A stretch of DNA of 64,000 nucleotides from Toxonevra muliebris (lineage: Eukaryota; Arthropoda; Insecta; Diptera; Pallopteridae): NCBI GenBank assembly GCA_963691655.1, contig OY829328.1, positions 86,990,400-87,054,399 of the forward strand, in the 5' to 3' direction. Shown here piece by piece: positions 49,544 to 60,847 of the stretch. Both the position numbers and the translations under genes were made by a program. Under the pieces are notes generated by a model. That model saw only the letters and a list, made by a program, of their open reading frames with translations, had not been told where the DNA came from and ran no database searches. Numbering within the stretch: the first letter of the stretch is position 1; each line of letters opens with the position of its first letter.

Positions 49544-50437
49544 CCACCTTGATCAAACAGTTCCCGGAATAACCGCTCCCATCATTCCGATTTGAGTTCT
49601 GTTTTTTTGTTAAGTTGGTACATCTGTTGTTGATATTCCCTCTAAATCTTAGCCTGACATTTGCAAAAGTTACGTAGCCAAGAGTACATCTATCTCTGTG
49701 TGTGTTGGCGATTTTTTACAATTTTATTAAATTGTTTGTATTGTATTAAATTTTGCGTAAAAAACGGATGTGATGGTACGTTGGAAACGCTGGAAAAGTG
49801 TTTCTGCAACGATTCTCTAAAGAAAACGGTCGTTTACCAGTGACATGAGCGGTTCAAAAGTGGTCGTGAGTCAAGATGATGAACGCTGTGGCAGACCATC
49901 GACTTCGAAAATCGACGAAAACGTTGATAAAGTAAAAGAAATTTTGGTCAATAACCGCAAATTAACCATCAGACAGTATTATTTGGGCGTTATGAGGCGT
50001 TTGCGTGAAGCAATTCGCCGAAAAAGACCAGAATTGTGGACAGAAAACTTGTGGATTTTGCACCATGATAACGCACCGTCGCACAGTGCCATCATTATTC
50101 GTTATTTTTTGACGAAAAATGCAACAAACACCATCCAACAGCCACCGAATTTACCTGATTTGGCTCGCTGTGACTTCTTTCTGTTCAATCGAGTTAAAAA
50201 ACCATTACGGGGAACGCGTTTCAGCAGCCGAGAGGAAGTAATGGAAAAATCACAGGAAGCACTGATGGACATACCGAAAACCGAATACAAAAAATGTTTC
50301 GAGGATTGGATCAAGCGCTGGCATAAGTGTGTTGCAGTCGATGGAGATTACTTTGAAGGGGACAATTTAGATTTAGATGAATAAACTTGTATTTTTAATT
50401 TTCTGAATAAATTCCGGGAACTTTTTGATCAAGGTGG
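49544..50437 (+). mobile_element. Internally deleted mariner (DD34D) transposon
   Basis: The ends TA|CCACCTTGATCAAACAGTTC and GAACTTTTTGATCAAGGTGG|TA are inverted repeats of about 27 bases with one mismatch, with a TA target duplication. The 894-base length is short for a mariner (usually about 1.3 kb). It contains a broken transposase, 49760-50384. It lies in the long 3' intron, in the same direction as the host gene. Confidence 0.9.
49760..50384 (+). pseudogene. Mariner transposase, broken
   Basis: The N-terminal helix-turn-helix region is traceable as GTLETLEKCF and then, after an in-frame TGA at 49841, HERFKSGRES; a frame change leads to DDERCGRPSTSKIDENVDKV. After LTIRQ the sequence jumps to YYLGVMRRLREAIRRKRPEL, so the middle with the first catalytic Asp is deleted. 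The remaining catalytic pair is intact in spacing: HHDN...DLARCDFFLF, with 34 residues between the two Asp. Stop TAA at 50382. One stop, one frameshift and the deletion make it inactive; it could still move if a related transposase supplied the activity (inference). Confidence 0.88.
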
Positions 50438-50439
50438 TA

Positions 50440-52611
50440 TATCCCCCTTGAAAAGTCAATTATATGAATTTACTGTACGTAAAAAAGATTTTTGCATTGA
50501 AGGAAATAACCATTATATAGATTATCAATAAGAACGTAACCCATCCTTAAGCTACTATTGCATTTAAGTTTTTGAGAGTCTTTAATATATCCTGAGTGAA
50601 GTTATTCTCAAATCTTTTAGACTCAATTATGGAATTTTATGGAATTTTTGTTTGTGGAATTAACAGTACTTTAAAAAATGTAGGACATTTTGTTTCTATA
50701 ATGGATTCTTGTACAATGCATACTCATACAAACCTTCTAAAACACTGAAATATTTTTCAGTTTGTGATGGTGAAAATTGCACCAATCAATGTTTTTTTGT
50801 TTTGAGTCAAATTGGCTCAACATACCATATAATATTTTTCAATACTGTTGAAGGTAAACTAATTCAGAAAATTTCTAAATATGCGTCAAACTGATAAGTA
50901 ATCTATGTCTTCATCCTCGCTAAGCTATTTAGAGAACTAAACCCATACAAAGACCACCAATACAATTGTGCGGGTAGAATCGGTCAAAAGTTAAAAGCTT
51001 TCGCTTTTTATACAAACAAAAACAGACTGATATTTGATACTGTTGTTGTCGTTTTGATGAATAATCCAAAATCGAATAACTTAATTTTTTACAATCTTTG
51101 TATTTTACCATTCAGGGTTAATGAAATAGTCTAGAGATAAAATCCCTTCCTGGGATCCGTTAGCGTCATTACGTTATAAGCCTGTGTGCCAAAATTTTTA
51201 TTTTTTTTTTATTTAAAATAAACAAGTAGGAAGAGAATTAAATCTTTATTTGTGTATAAAATTTCATATCCTCTTCCCACACACTTGAATGTCAATCACA
51301 TGCTTCGACGTTTATGTGTATCTGTCAAAATTCATTAAAGAAATTCGTTTTTTTTTTTACGCATACAGATGTTCATACACACACACACACACACAAGCAC
51401 ATAATAAGGTATAATATTTGGAACACGTATCCACAATATTTGTATAGCGTTTTGCATTTAATTATATTTAGCTTTTAATATTAATTATTTCACTGCACAT
51501 ACATATATCTTTCGACCAAAATGTAGAATTGTGGGTGTCGCTTTGTCTTCTTGTTTGTCTGCATATGTGTGTGTGTGTTCATCACATCACATGTTTGTCG
51601 GCAACACATGTTGGCGCTTTTTTTTTCTTTTAAATAAATTTTGCTAATGAAGCAAATATAAATAATATTAATATAATAAAATTATATTATTGGAAACCTT
51701 GAGGAATTCTGCTGGCATCTCAGAAAAACGTTCGATTTCTTTCAAGTGCAAGGATTATTGAGCAATATCTTTTAATATCATTTACTCAATTTTTCAACAC
51801 ATTGCCTGCAACGTCATTCAAATATTAACGACAACCATTTCCTTGAGGGTCCTGTTGTTCACATTTGTATGAGAACTACATGCCATTAATAGCAAATGCC
51901 AAGCAAATTTGAAAAAATTTAATAGAAAATGTTTTTAAAACTACACTCACGATCAAAGCTGAAAAAAGAATGCAGTCATTTGTGTTTTTTGCTTATAAAA
52001 ATTAGTAATTGGTTTCATTCTTTTTGTTAATCAAATATTAAGATTATTAAGTCACAAGAGATTAGAAAAATTATTTGAATTCATTGAAATATTTGAGATC
52101 CCTAATCTTTATGTGACCTCAAATCATTACTGTAAAACTTCAATTGAATTTGAAGTCATAACTGCAAACCTTCAATTAAATTTCAATTCAAGGCTGTAAA
52201 ACTTAAATCCGAATGCAAATTTTCAATCCAAACGTGAACTCATGACTGCAATTTCAATCATAATGTTTGGACTGGGATGTTTGGTTGTGGTAGCCTGAAA
52301 AAAAGCGTTGTTTAAATAAAAATTCCTTCTTTCACTAGGAGGCTATTACAGTTATAAACTAGCCGGTAAAAATTCAGATCGATTGGTGAAATGAAACTTT
52401 TTGTAAAATAATATTTCGAGATAATCGCGTTTAAACTTTCGGCACAATGTCGGAGGTAGCGCACTGTTGACAGCTGTAACTTTGGTTCTAGTGCTCAGAT
52501 CTCTATGAAATTTGGAAAATATTTTCTTAAAAATGCTATCAGAAAATTTAAGATTTTTTCGGTTATATAACCTTAAGAACTTAAGTTTTTTGCTATCGAT
52601 TAGTAAAAGAA
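50440..52611. other. Intron between mariner and TTAA MITE copy 2
   Basis: 2.2 kb AT-rich DNA. It has (AC)n at about 51379-51395, and a degenerate repeat of about 26 bases (CATNACTGYAAAACTTCAATT-like) at about 52110-52265. A diverged piece like the inner part of the TTAA family, ending GGTTATATAACC|TTAA, lies at about 52400-52575. Confidence 0.55.
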
Positions 52612-52834
52612 TTAAGGGGTTATATACGTTTTCATGACTCAAAAAATCGAAAAAGTTTTTATGACTTATTTCGAACAAACATATATATTTTCAAGAGTTA
52701 ATGTTCAAAATTTGAAGTCAATCCGAGCTGTAGATCGTAAGTAGCAACTCGATTTGTAACGCGATACTGTTCATGAATAAAGTGCATTCAAAACTTTAAA
52801 CGAGATTTTCTCCGAATGTTGTTTTTTGAAAAGT

Positions 52835-52910
52835 CGTCGCTTGAGAATTGATTTGGCGTATAGGCATACGAATCCATATACACATACGTCAAATCAATTC
52901 TCAAGCGACG
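52835..52910. repeat. Strong hairpin inside TTAA MITE copy 2
   Basis: The arm CGTCGCTTGAGAATTGATTT and its continuation pair with AAATCAATTCTCAAGCGACG: about 27 paired bases with one mismatch and a loop of about 22 bases. Copy 1 has no such block between AAAAAGT and GCCTTTC, so this is an insertion or a local inverted duplication. Confidence 0.8.
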
Positions 52911-53221
52911 AAATGCCTTTGCGGTGACCGCGATATCTCAAAAACTACTTGACCAATTCATCTAATTTTTTTATTCATTATGGTTTTCGTATGTGAAAAA
53001 GGTTTTTTTTCAAAATTTTTCGTTCAAGTACTCGGCGCTGTAGTACACAACTGTAAATTTTTTGTCTTTTTGATTACAGTTGAGTTGTTGACATTCAATC
53101 GTGGTCACCGCCAGACTCTGCAGAAAAAACACGCATCAGGACAAGAGCTACAACTTCTACAATTTTCAATATTTTTTCATATCCGACCACTCTCTTTTTT
53201 CGTAAGAATATGTACTATGTA

Positions 53222-53421
53222 CACTATAGTGGTTCTTAGGCATATGGGGGAAATTTTTTATATATTGTTTTTACTATACGCCCTCTTATTTTGTTCCTTT
53301 ATGTGAAAAATGTAAGCTGTAAAAGTTTCAGACAAAAATATTTAAATTAAACATAACGGAACAAAATTAGTGGGCGTATGGAAAAATATTCCAAACTTAA
53401 AAATTAAGGACCACTCTAATG
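53222..53421. mobile_element. TA-flanked MITE nested in TTAA MITE copy 2
   Basis: CACTATAGTGGTTCTTAGGC at the left and TTAAGGACCACTCTAATG at the right are inverted ends of about 17 bases with a few mismatches. TA flanks both sides. Copy 1 has the uninterrupted site (ACTATG-TA-TACCTG), so the insertion and its TA duplication can be read directly. 200 bases, non-coding. Confidence 0.85.
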
Positions 53422-54534
53422 TATACTTGTTATGCTAGTTTCAAAAAAATTCTTTCAAATAGTCCAAAAAAAATCACAAATATGCCCTAAGTTTCCCGTA
53501 CCAAAACGTATATAACTCCTTAATGAGTTTTAATTTTACTGGAAATTTTTTAAAATATCTATTTAAATACAATTTTCTCATCACGTAAATTCATTAAGTG
53601 AATATAACTTTTTGTTTTTCGTTATATTTAATGCCTACTTAATATAAAAATAAGTATAAATAATCGATGTAATATTTATGTATATATATTTTTGTAAGTA
53701 CATATGTAGTAATTTCGAATGTCATAAATGTCACGTTGATTGCGATATGTGCACGTCAGAGGAGCTTAAACTAAAAAACAACTAAGTTAGGTTTATTCCA
53801 TTTTATTGTTTTGATAAAATTACAACTAGTTACTAGTTAAACACAAAATGAGAATTGTAATGAGAAAAAAAAAACGAACAAAAATATTCATGCTATTGAA
53901 ACTATATTTAGAAAAAAACAAAAAAAAGTAAAATTATTTTCAAGGAGAAATTTCAATCTCTCTAACTATCAGCATAGAGTTAAACGTATAAAACTGAATT
54001 GAAATTTACAAATGACAAAAATAACCGATAATACTAAGTAATAACAATATTTATTATTTAAATGGCAATATCTATCGACTATGTATAACTACACGTACAT
54101 AACGAATGTATCGATGTCTCTTTGTCTGAAGGAAATTGAGAAATCATTGGAGAAAACAATAAAAATTCTAAATTTAGAATTGTCTTAATTGAAAGTGGAA
54201 TAATTAATATACAGTGCCGGTTATATCATTTGCAACCAAAATCACCTGCACTTTAAATGATTTCTTAAGCTCACTAAAAAATTTTTTATCAAAAATCTTT
54301 TTTATTCAAATGACTATCTGTCTGTTCGTTTGTTGTGTGGTTGGTCGTGAATGGGAGAGTTCGCTTTATTTTCACCTCGGTGGCCTGGTAAATGAGTGCT
54401 AGACTGGAGTGCCTCAGGTTCGTTTCCTAGATGGGAAGTTTGCCGTTAGTCGCTGTAGCAAATCACTCTTACTTTTAATTGAACAACTAGCTAGATACAC
54501 TAGTTCTTTTTTTATTGACACAGTACTTTTTTTT

Positions 54535-54855
54535 GGATCACAGATGACCCCAAAAGTTTTCAATGGAAACTTTTTAAAACTTTTTTTTTCAATGAAATGT
54601 GGGTCAGGATTCGGTTTTGCTGTATCTTTTCTAGTTTCCTTATGGTCAATTCTTCTTGATAGAGAAATACTTTGAAAAATATACTAAAAAACCTCATAAA
54701 AATTCCAATTGAGGACCATAGAGTCGCCGATGACCCATGAAAGTTCAGTCCTTCAGGTGCACAAAACCTTTGTTTTACTAAAAAATTATAATAAGGGCAG
54801 AAAATACGAGCTCGGGTTCGGTTTTGCGTTATCTCCCTTAGATATCGGTGCCTAA
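54535..54855 (+). mobile_element. Diverged fragment of the TTAA/GGTCACCGGTGACC family
   Basis: Shares TTTTCAATGGAAACTTTTT, GATGACCCATGAAA/GGTGACCCATGGAA and the CAAAACCTTTGTTTT block with the intact element at 55614-56343, in the same order. Its ends are not recognisable, so it is an older or truncated copy. Confidence 0.65.
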
Positions 54856-55613
54856 ATTCATTGAAACTATGTAACTAAAATTAATATCATATGAAAGATT
54901 TAAAAGTTTTAACTTAAATCTCTTAAGTATTTTTCATTATTTCAATTAATTAAGTAAACGTTTAAAGTGAGATAAAAGCTTTGCACAAAAACATTCCGAT
55001 GCAATTACTATAATGGATATGGGTTCAAATTCTAATTTATTCAGAAAACTTATGCCAATAAGTTTGAATGTGTGTGCGTGCTTGTGTGTGGTTGGTGGAA
55101 ACGCGTGTGTGTTTGTTTATATTTATGAAAGAATCTCCATTTATATTTATCAAAACAAATTGACATTTAATTAAATTGCCATTAAAATCGATGTGTTATC
55201 GATGATGAAATGATAATAAAAATCGATGAAAAACAAAAAATGTGATAGTCATTGTTTTTGTTTTTGGCATAGACCTTAAGTGTCTATTTGCGTGCGGTAA
55301 AACTTTTGAGAGGAGTAAAGAAGTAAGTTCATACAGAAACAAGTACATATAGAAAGTAATCAAACTATGTAGGCACAAGTTTTCTTTTCTATTGATTTTT
55401 ATTATTTTTTGAAATTAAGTATCATTTCAGTATGCATTTCGATAGGTTTTGCTAAATGTCAAATAGTGAAATTAACAGTTGAAGAAGTTATTATAAATCG
55501 ATTATGGTTTTAGGGAAAGTAATGAGTGAATGAGGAATTTACTTATGGGTTGATAAGAATACAATTTTTCTTGTATTTCTGAATTTAGAATGATGCCAAT
55601 TTTAAGAATGACG

Positions 55614-56343
55614 TTAACCCTTTCGGTACCATGGTGACACCAGTGTCACAAGATTAATTTTTACAATTTTTTTTCAAAAACTATCCAATCAATTTTTAAA
55701 ATTTTAGAGGTTTCTTTAATTTCAATTAAAAAAATTCAAAAATATTTTTTTGGTAACGGTACTGTGGCGGATCAAAGAGAAAAAATTGTGTGTTTTTTTT
55801 TTTGTTGTTAATTTTCAATTGCTCATAATTTTTACAAAATTTGTCGAAATACTCCAAATTTTTAATATGTTGTGGAAAAAACTACTTACTCAAACATGAT
55901 TTCCCATAATTCTAAATTTTTGTTTACTTTTTTGGAAATACAAGTTTTGCTATGGGTCACCGGTGACTCTAAAATCTTCAATGGAAACTTTTTGAGAACT
56001 TTTTTACAATGAAATGGGAGTCGAAAAATGCGAATTTGGACTCGGTTTCACTTTATCGGTTTTAGTTTCTTACGGTCAAAAAAGGGTTAAGTGAAAAATT
56101 AATATTAAGTTACTATGTATATCTTTAAAAAATATCTAATAAAAATGTACAGAAAAAATTGGTCAAAAATTCTCATTGAGTGACCCCCTGGGTCACCGGT
56201 GACCCATGGAATTTCAAACCTTTAGAAGCACAAAATGTTTGTTTTGATCAAAAATTGTAACAAGAAATAAGGTCAGGCAATACGAATCCGTATAAGATTT
56301 TGTGCTATCTTCTTTGGTGTTTCTATGGTACCGAAAGGGTTAA
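55614..56343. mobile_element. TTAA-flanked element, CCCTTTCGGTACCATGG family (piggyBac-like MITE)
   Basis: The ends are TTAA|CCCTTTCGGTACCATGG and ATGGTACCGAAAGGG|TTAA, with a TTAA duplication and CCC-starting inverted ends as in piggyBac. 730 bases, non-coding. Inside are the palindromes GTGACACCAGTGTCAC (about 55635), GGTCACCGGTGAC (from about 55955) and GGGTCACCGGTGACCC (56190-56205). Confidence 0.88.
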
Positions 56344-59145
56344 CATTAGTCCAACCATATTAATCCATTCTTCAATTATTGTAATCAATTATTTATGACA
56401 CAGATTGTTTAATCGAATGTTGATTTTACATACTATTAGTTATTCTCGATTAGTTATTCTACAAATAATTTAATCGATTATTCATTACATAAAACAGTTA
56501 ATCATTTATTTATTTCAATAATTCATTTATCGATAATCTCTTCCACAAATCATTTATCGATTATTTATTTCAAAAAGGATTCAGCCGATTATTTTATTAG
56601 GTACTCAAAGCAGTTCACCCTCATCAATTATTCCACTAATCGGTTATTTATCATAAGATAATTGATATTCAATATCGATGCAATACATTTAAGCAGATAA
56701 CAGAAACTCCGAGTACTAAGTTTGGTGGACCGAATTCTTCACAGAATTCAAAATTTTGATTTCCTTAGTTGAAAAATACCTCGATTAATTTAAGCTACTT
56801 TAAATTATTAATCGATTACTCAATTGTTTCTGTACTCTTCACTCTGATCAAGTAATCTTCACAGATACAAATTTCTAAACCTTGATCTATTTAAATTGAG
56901 GGAAAATACAAAAAAATAAAAATCAAAACGCCAACAAGAATCCACGTGATTTTCAAATCGATTAATTTAAAATGCTCTAAATTAACAATCGATTATTTTA
57001 GTATTTCCGTTTTATATTTTTACCGTGCTTGACTTGCGTCAACATGGGTGTAAAAACAATCAGAATTTAGTGAATGAATTTTTATGGTTGAAAATATTTG
57101 TTTTTTTTTTTTTTGTTTTGTTTTTGGGCTTTAGTACAAACTTAGTGCAAAATCTTCCATAAATACAACATCGCACATCACAGCAGAAGGGGAGAAGAAG
57201 ATGTGCTAAAAAATCACTTAATTTATGGGCTACAAATGAAAGCAACCAACAACAAACAAACAAGAAAAATGAATTCAAAGGAATAAAATTTATTTCAAGT
57301 AAATGGTGCGCGAAAAAACAAATAATGTATTTTTATTTTCTTTTATTTTTTTCTTGATTTTTGTGTGTGTTATGAATGAAATTTTAAGTGTGGCAATTTT
57401 ATTTTTAATTTAATTTCATCCATCGTCATCTTGTGTTTCTATAATTCTAGAACAAAAAAAAAAAAAAAAGAAAAGGAAAAGAAAAATTAATAATAATTAA
57501 AAAATACTTTAACAAACAAAATATTATTTTAGCATTTACCTATAATGCGGCAAGATACGATACGCCACGGCACGGCACGGCACAACTTCCCACTCGTGCA
57601 CGTGTATCTATGAAACGTAATCGATGCTGTTGACGATGATGATGGCTAGTGTCCGTCTGCATGTCTGTCCGTTCTGTTTAGCTTAAATATACTACAATAA
57701 AAATATGTTGACAGTCGACACTTTTTTGAAAATCAAATGTAGAAAAAAGTTTTTTTTTTTTTTTTTTTGAACGCTGGCGCCAATTTGACAATGCGGAAAA
57801 AGTGTGTCAGAATTTTTTTTTTTTTTTTTTGAGCGTGTCTTTTTGTATTGTTTTTTTTGAGATATTTTATAGATTTCAATATATGTATTTAGGTGTTTCT
57901 ATTGCGCGATTATATATCTGGAGATTAAATTAACCGCGTGAATTAACCCTGACATACCGAATGCCCAATATGTAGGACTCGAGCTAAATTCAAAAACTAA
58001 AATCCAAGTAACGCATTTATTAGTCGTTCAACGATCGTTCTTTTATTTTGTACTTAGAAAAATAATTTCAAAATTTAAATTTTCTTTAAAAAAAAACAAA
58101 AGCCAAACGATTTATGACAGATTTATGAAGGACAAACAAATGCGTTTTAAGATTTTTTTAATACATTTATAATAAAATTCTTCAATGTACAATGCAGGCA
58201 AAAGTAGACAAATTTTTTATTCGTTTCGTCGTATTTATATAAACCCTTTAATCACAATACTATAAAACATACAAAAAATTACTGAACTAAGAAATCTTTT
58301 TCTAATTAAATTGTCATGTATGTGGTGGGGGAGTGAATAAAAAATATTGATTTTTCGTTATGCATTGTTATGGAAAATTATTATTATTTTTTTGTTTTTT
58401 TTTTTAGACAAAACGTCGGAACATATTTAATATCATTTTGGCTCGAACTTGTAGTTAGTTATATGAAATTTCTATAGTATATAGAAATGTTATTAGATTA
58501 AAAGCAACCAGCTCCACCATTAAAACCACACGAAACTCAGTCATTTAGATAAATATTCAGCTAAACCAGCAATAAGGTAGTCTCAGTTAGCCAACCACTT
58601 TGTCTGACTGACAGTCTGCTCTGGCAGTCATTCATTTAAGCCAATCAATATAGTGATGATAAAATAATGATAATTACTAATGACAACTGCGAGTAAGTTT
58701 TATTTATGGTTGCCTGGAGAGGTGGTGGATGAGTGACGTGATTGTGGTAAAAATAGCCATATATTTATAAATATAGAAAAAACAATTTGATTTATTTATT
58801 ACACAATATGAAAAGAAAATAAATGTGTCGTCAGGTTTTGTTATCGATAAACATTAAAAGTTTATTTTTATTTGCATTATTTACAATAAATACTAAAGCT
58901 TAAGAGCTTTGGCATTTAAGATTGAACAAATATTATTGGATTTATAGTTTAATTCAGGTAATGATTACCAACGATTTATCAGAGGTCGAGGCCGCAAATA
59001 ATGATTATTTTACAAAATTAAAATGTTTTAAATATCGGAGAGCACAGTTGAGTACACCAAATTGATACTGGTTGCATACTTTATTGAAGCCAGTAAATAT
59101 TTTTATATCTTGAATGTTACCCCTAAAAATGAAAACTAACTATTG
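56344..59145. other. Intron with degenerate ATCGATTATTT repeats
   Basis: 2.8 kb. From about 56370 to 56840 variants of AATCGATTATTTATT recur, an old degenerate repeat. Long poly-T and poly-A runs lie at 57455-57470 and 57749-57830. A GC-richer stretch at 57541-57660 includes CACGGCACGGCACGGCAC and an open frame after an AG (see findings). A CAGTC-rich stretch lies at about 58540-58640. Confidence 0.6.
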
Positions 59146-59751
59146 CACAGCCACACCAAAAAAAAATTGTTTTTTCGGGCTTGGAGGTCAGACCATGTTT
59201 ACTACATGTTTTTGGGGTAGCTGAATCTGAATCCGAGGTCCAAAAAACCACGTTTCGTTAGGGTTCTGATTCGAGCACGGGGGTGAGACTATGTGAATTA
59301 CATTATTTTGGGGTCGTTGAATCCGAATCCGAGGTCTAAAAAACCCTAGCATGTCAGGTTTTCGACACAACCTACAAAACACCTCGTTATCTAAGCTAAG
59401 TCGAAAACCTGACATGTTGGGGCTTTTTGGATCTCGGATTCAGATTCAACGACCCCAAAAACATATAATAAACATGGTCTGGCCCCCGGATTCGAAAAAA
59501 AATTGCATGAGGTTTTTTGAGGTTATGTCAGAACTCTGATTTGGAGTCAGTTACTCCAAAAACATATGGTAAACATAGTCTGATCTCCAGATCCGAAAAA
59601 ACATTTTCTTATGCGGTTTTTTTGAGGCTATGTCGGAAACCTAACATGCTCGGATTTTTTTGACCTCGAATTCAGCTACCCCAAAAACATATAATAAACA
59701 TGGTCTGGCCCCCGGACTCGAAAAAACATATTTGTTTTTTGTGTGGCTGTG
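59146..59751. mobile_element. Foldback element with internal repeats (CACAGCCACAC ends)
   Basis: CACAGCCACACCAAAAAA at the left end and TTTTTTGTGTGGCTGTG at the right end are inverted. The interior is built from repeated modules, each with CCCCAAAAACATATAATAAA, CATGGTCTGGCCCCCGGA, TCCGAATCCGAGGTC and GAAAACCTGACATG, in both orientations around a centre near 59380. Short open frames arise from the modules and are not genes. About 606 bases. Confidence 0.8.
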
Positions 59752-60476
59752 TTATTTGTAGATTTTTATTTTTTCGATCTGTTCGATATTTCGAAAAATA
59801 AAAATAAAGCTCAAACATTTATTTTTATACCCGAGTAAGAAAAAAAAACTCAAAAACTAATTTTTATTCCTGAGCAAACAAATTTAAACTCAAACTATAT
59901 TATTATTATTTTCGAGAAAAAAAAATCAGATTCACTTTTACGGTTGATCAAAACATAAAAATCACCTAATAATTTTATGTCCTTGCGATTTATCGATAGT
60001 ACTTAGCTCGATTTTTGATACTAAACATAAGCATCGATGTTATTTGTGAAATCTTTAGATTTAATACTTCAGATAAAATATTAGTTTAGTTTTTATATCT
60101 AAATCTGAATAACTTTGCCTAAGAAACCATGAAAAAATTCCCAACCATTTTTGAAATATATGGTAATCAAAAAATAATAAAATCATAAACAAAAAAAAAA
60201 ATTTAAACTAGTCAGACCAAATTCTTTGGTGTTTTTATTTACTTCTTGTCGATTTTCAGTTAGTGCTTGAATTATTCACGCCCGAAACGATGTCCTGAAA
60301 TTTGTCGCACAGTGTTATTTAAGTAAATAAAATAATGCTATTTTCGAAAACGAATAAATACTAACGGGAATTCTTTAAATGCATTTGAAAACATATTGTT
60401 GAAATGCAATCATATTGAATTATCGCCATTAAAGTTATAAATACCATATTATAAACGAAATGTATATATCGATATA

Positions 60477-60845
60477 CAGTAGTTTTCGCTTAAAGAGAAC
60501 TAGAACTTCAAAGGACAAGGACAAAAATGTTTTGCTTTAAAAAAAGTTTCCATTAACTGGATTTCGCCAGCTGCATGAATTGTATGCGAAATTGAAGTAT
60601 TCATTGTTGGCAGGTAAAAAAGTTTAGATTTCTGGTTTCAGAACTGATTTGATGTTACATTTTAAGTATCGTCGTCATAACCGACATAACCGAAAAAAAC
60701 TATGTACATTTTAAACGCTTAAGTAATTTGTAATCGATGAAAGTTTACTTTGACCACGTCCGATTTAAGTAAAAAGAAATTATTTCGCTGGTTAACCAAA
60801 TCAGAATTTAATTGAATGGGGGTTCGTTATAAGCGAAAAATACTG
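60477..60845. mobile_element. TA-flanked MITE, copy B (CAGTAGTTTTCGCTTA family)
   Basis: The ends TA|CAGTAGTTTTCGCTTAAAG and TATAAGCGAAAAATACTG|TA match copy A at 13945-14384, with GGGTTCG next to the right end in both. 369 bases, so the interior differs from copy A by deletion or divergence. No transposase frame. Confidence 0.82.
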
Positions 60846-60847
60846 TA

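Larger units (their letters stand above)
52612..53523 (+). mobile_element. TTAA-flanked MITE, GGGGTTATATACG family, copy 2
   Basis: The ends are TTAA|GGGGTTATATACGTTTT and AAAACGTATATAACTCC|TTAA (one change from copy 1). 912 bases. Compared with copy 1 it carries two extra blocks: a hairpin (52835-52910) and a 200-base nested MITE (53222-53421). The rest aligns with copy 1 in reverse orientation. Non-coding. Confidence 0.9.

Noticed and set aside
59188..59539. Two mirror-like frames with MSGFR starts as a gene pair
   Set aside because: They are produced by the inverted modules of the foldback element.
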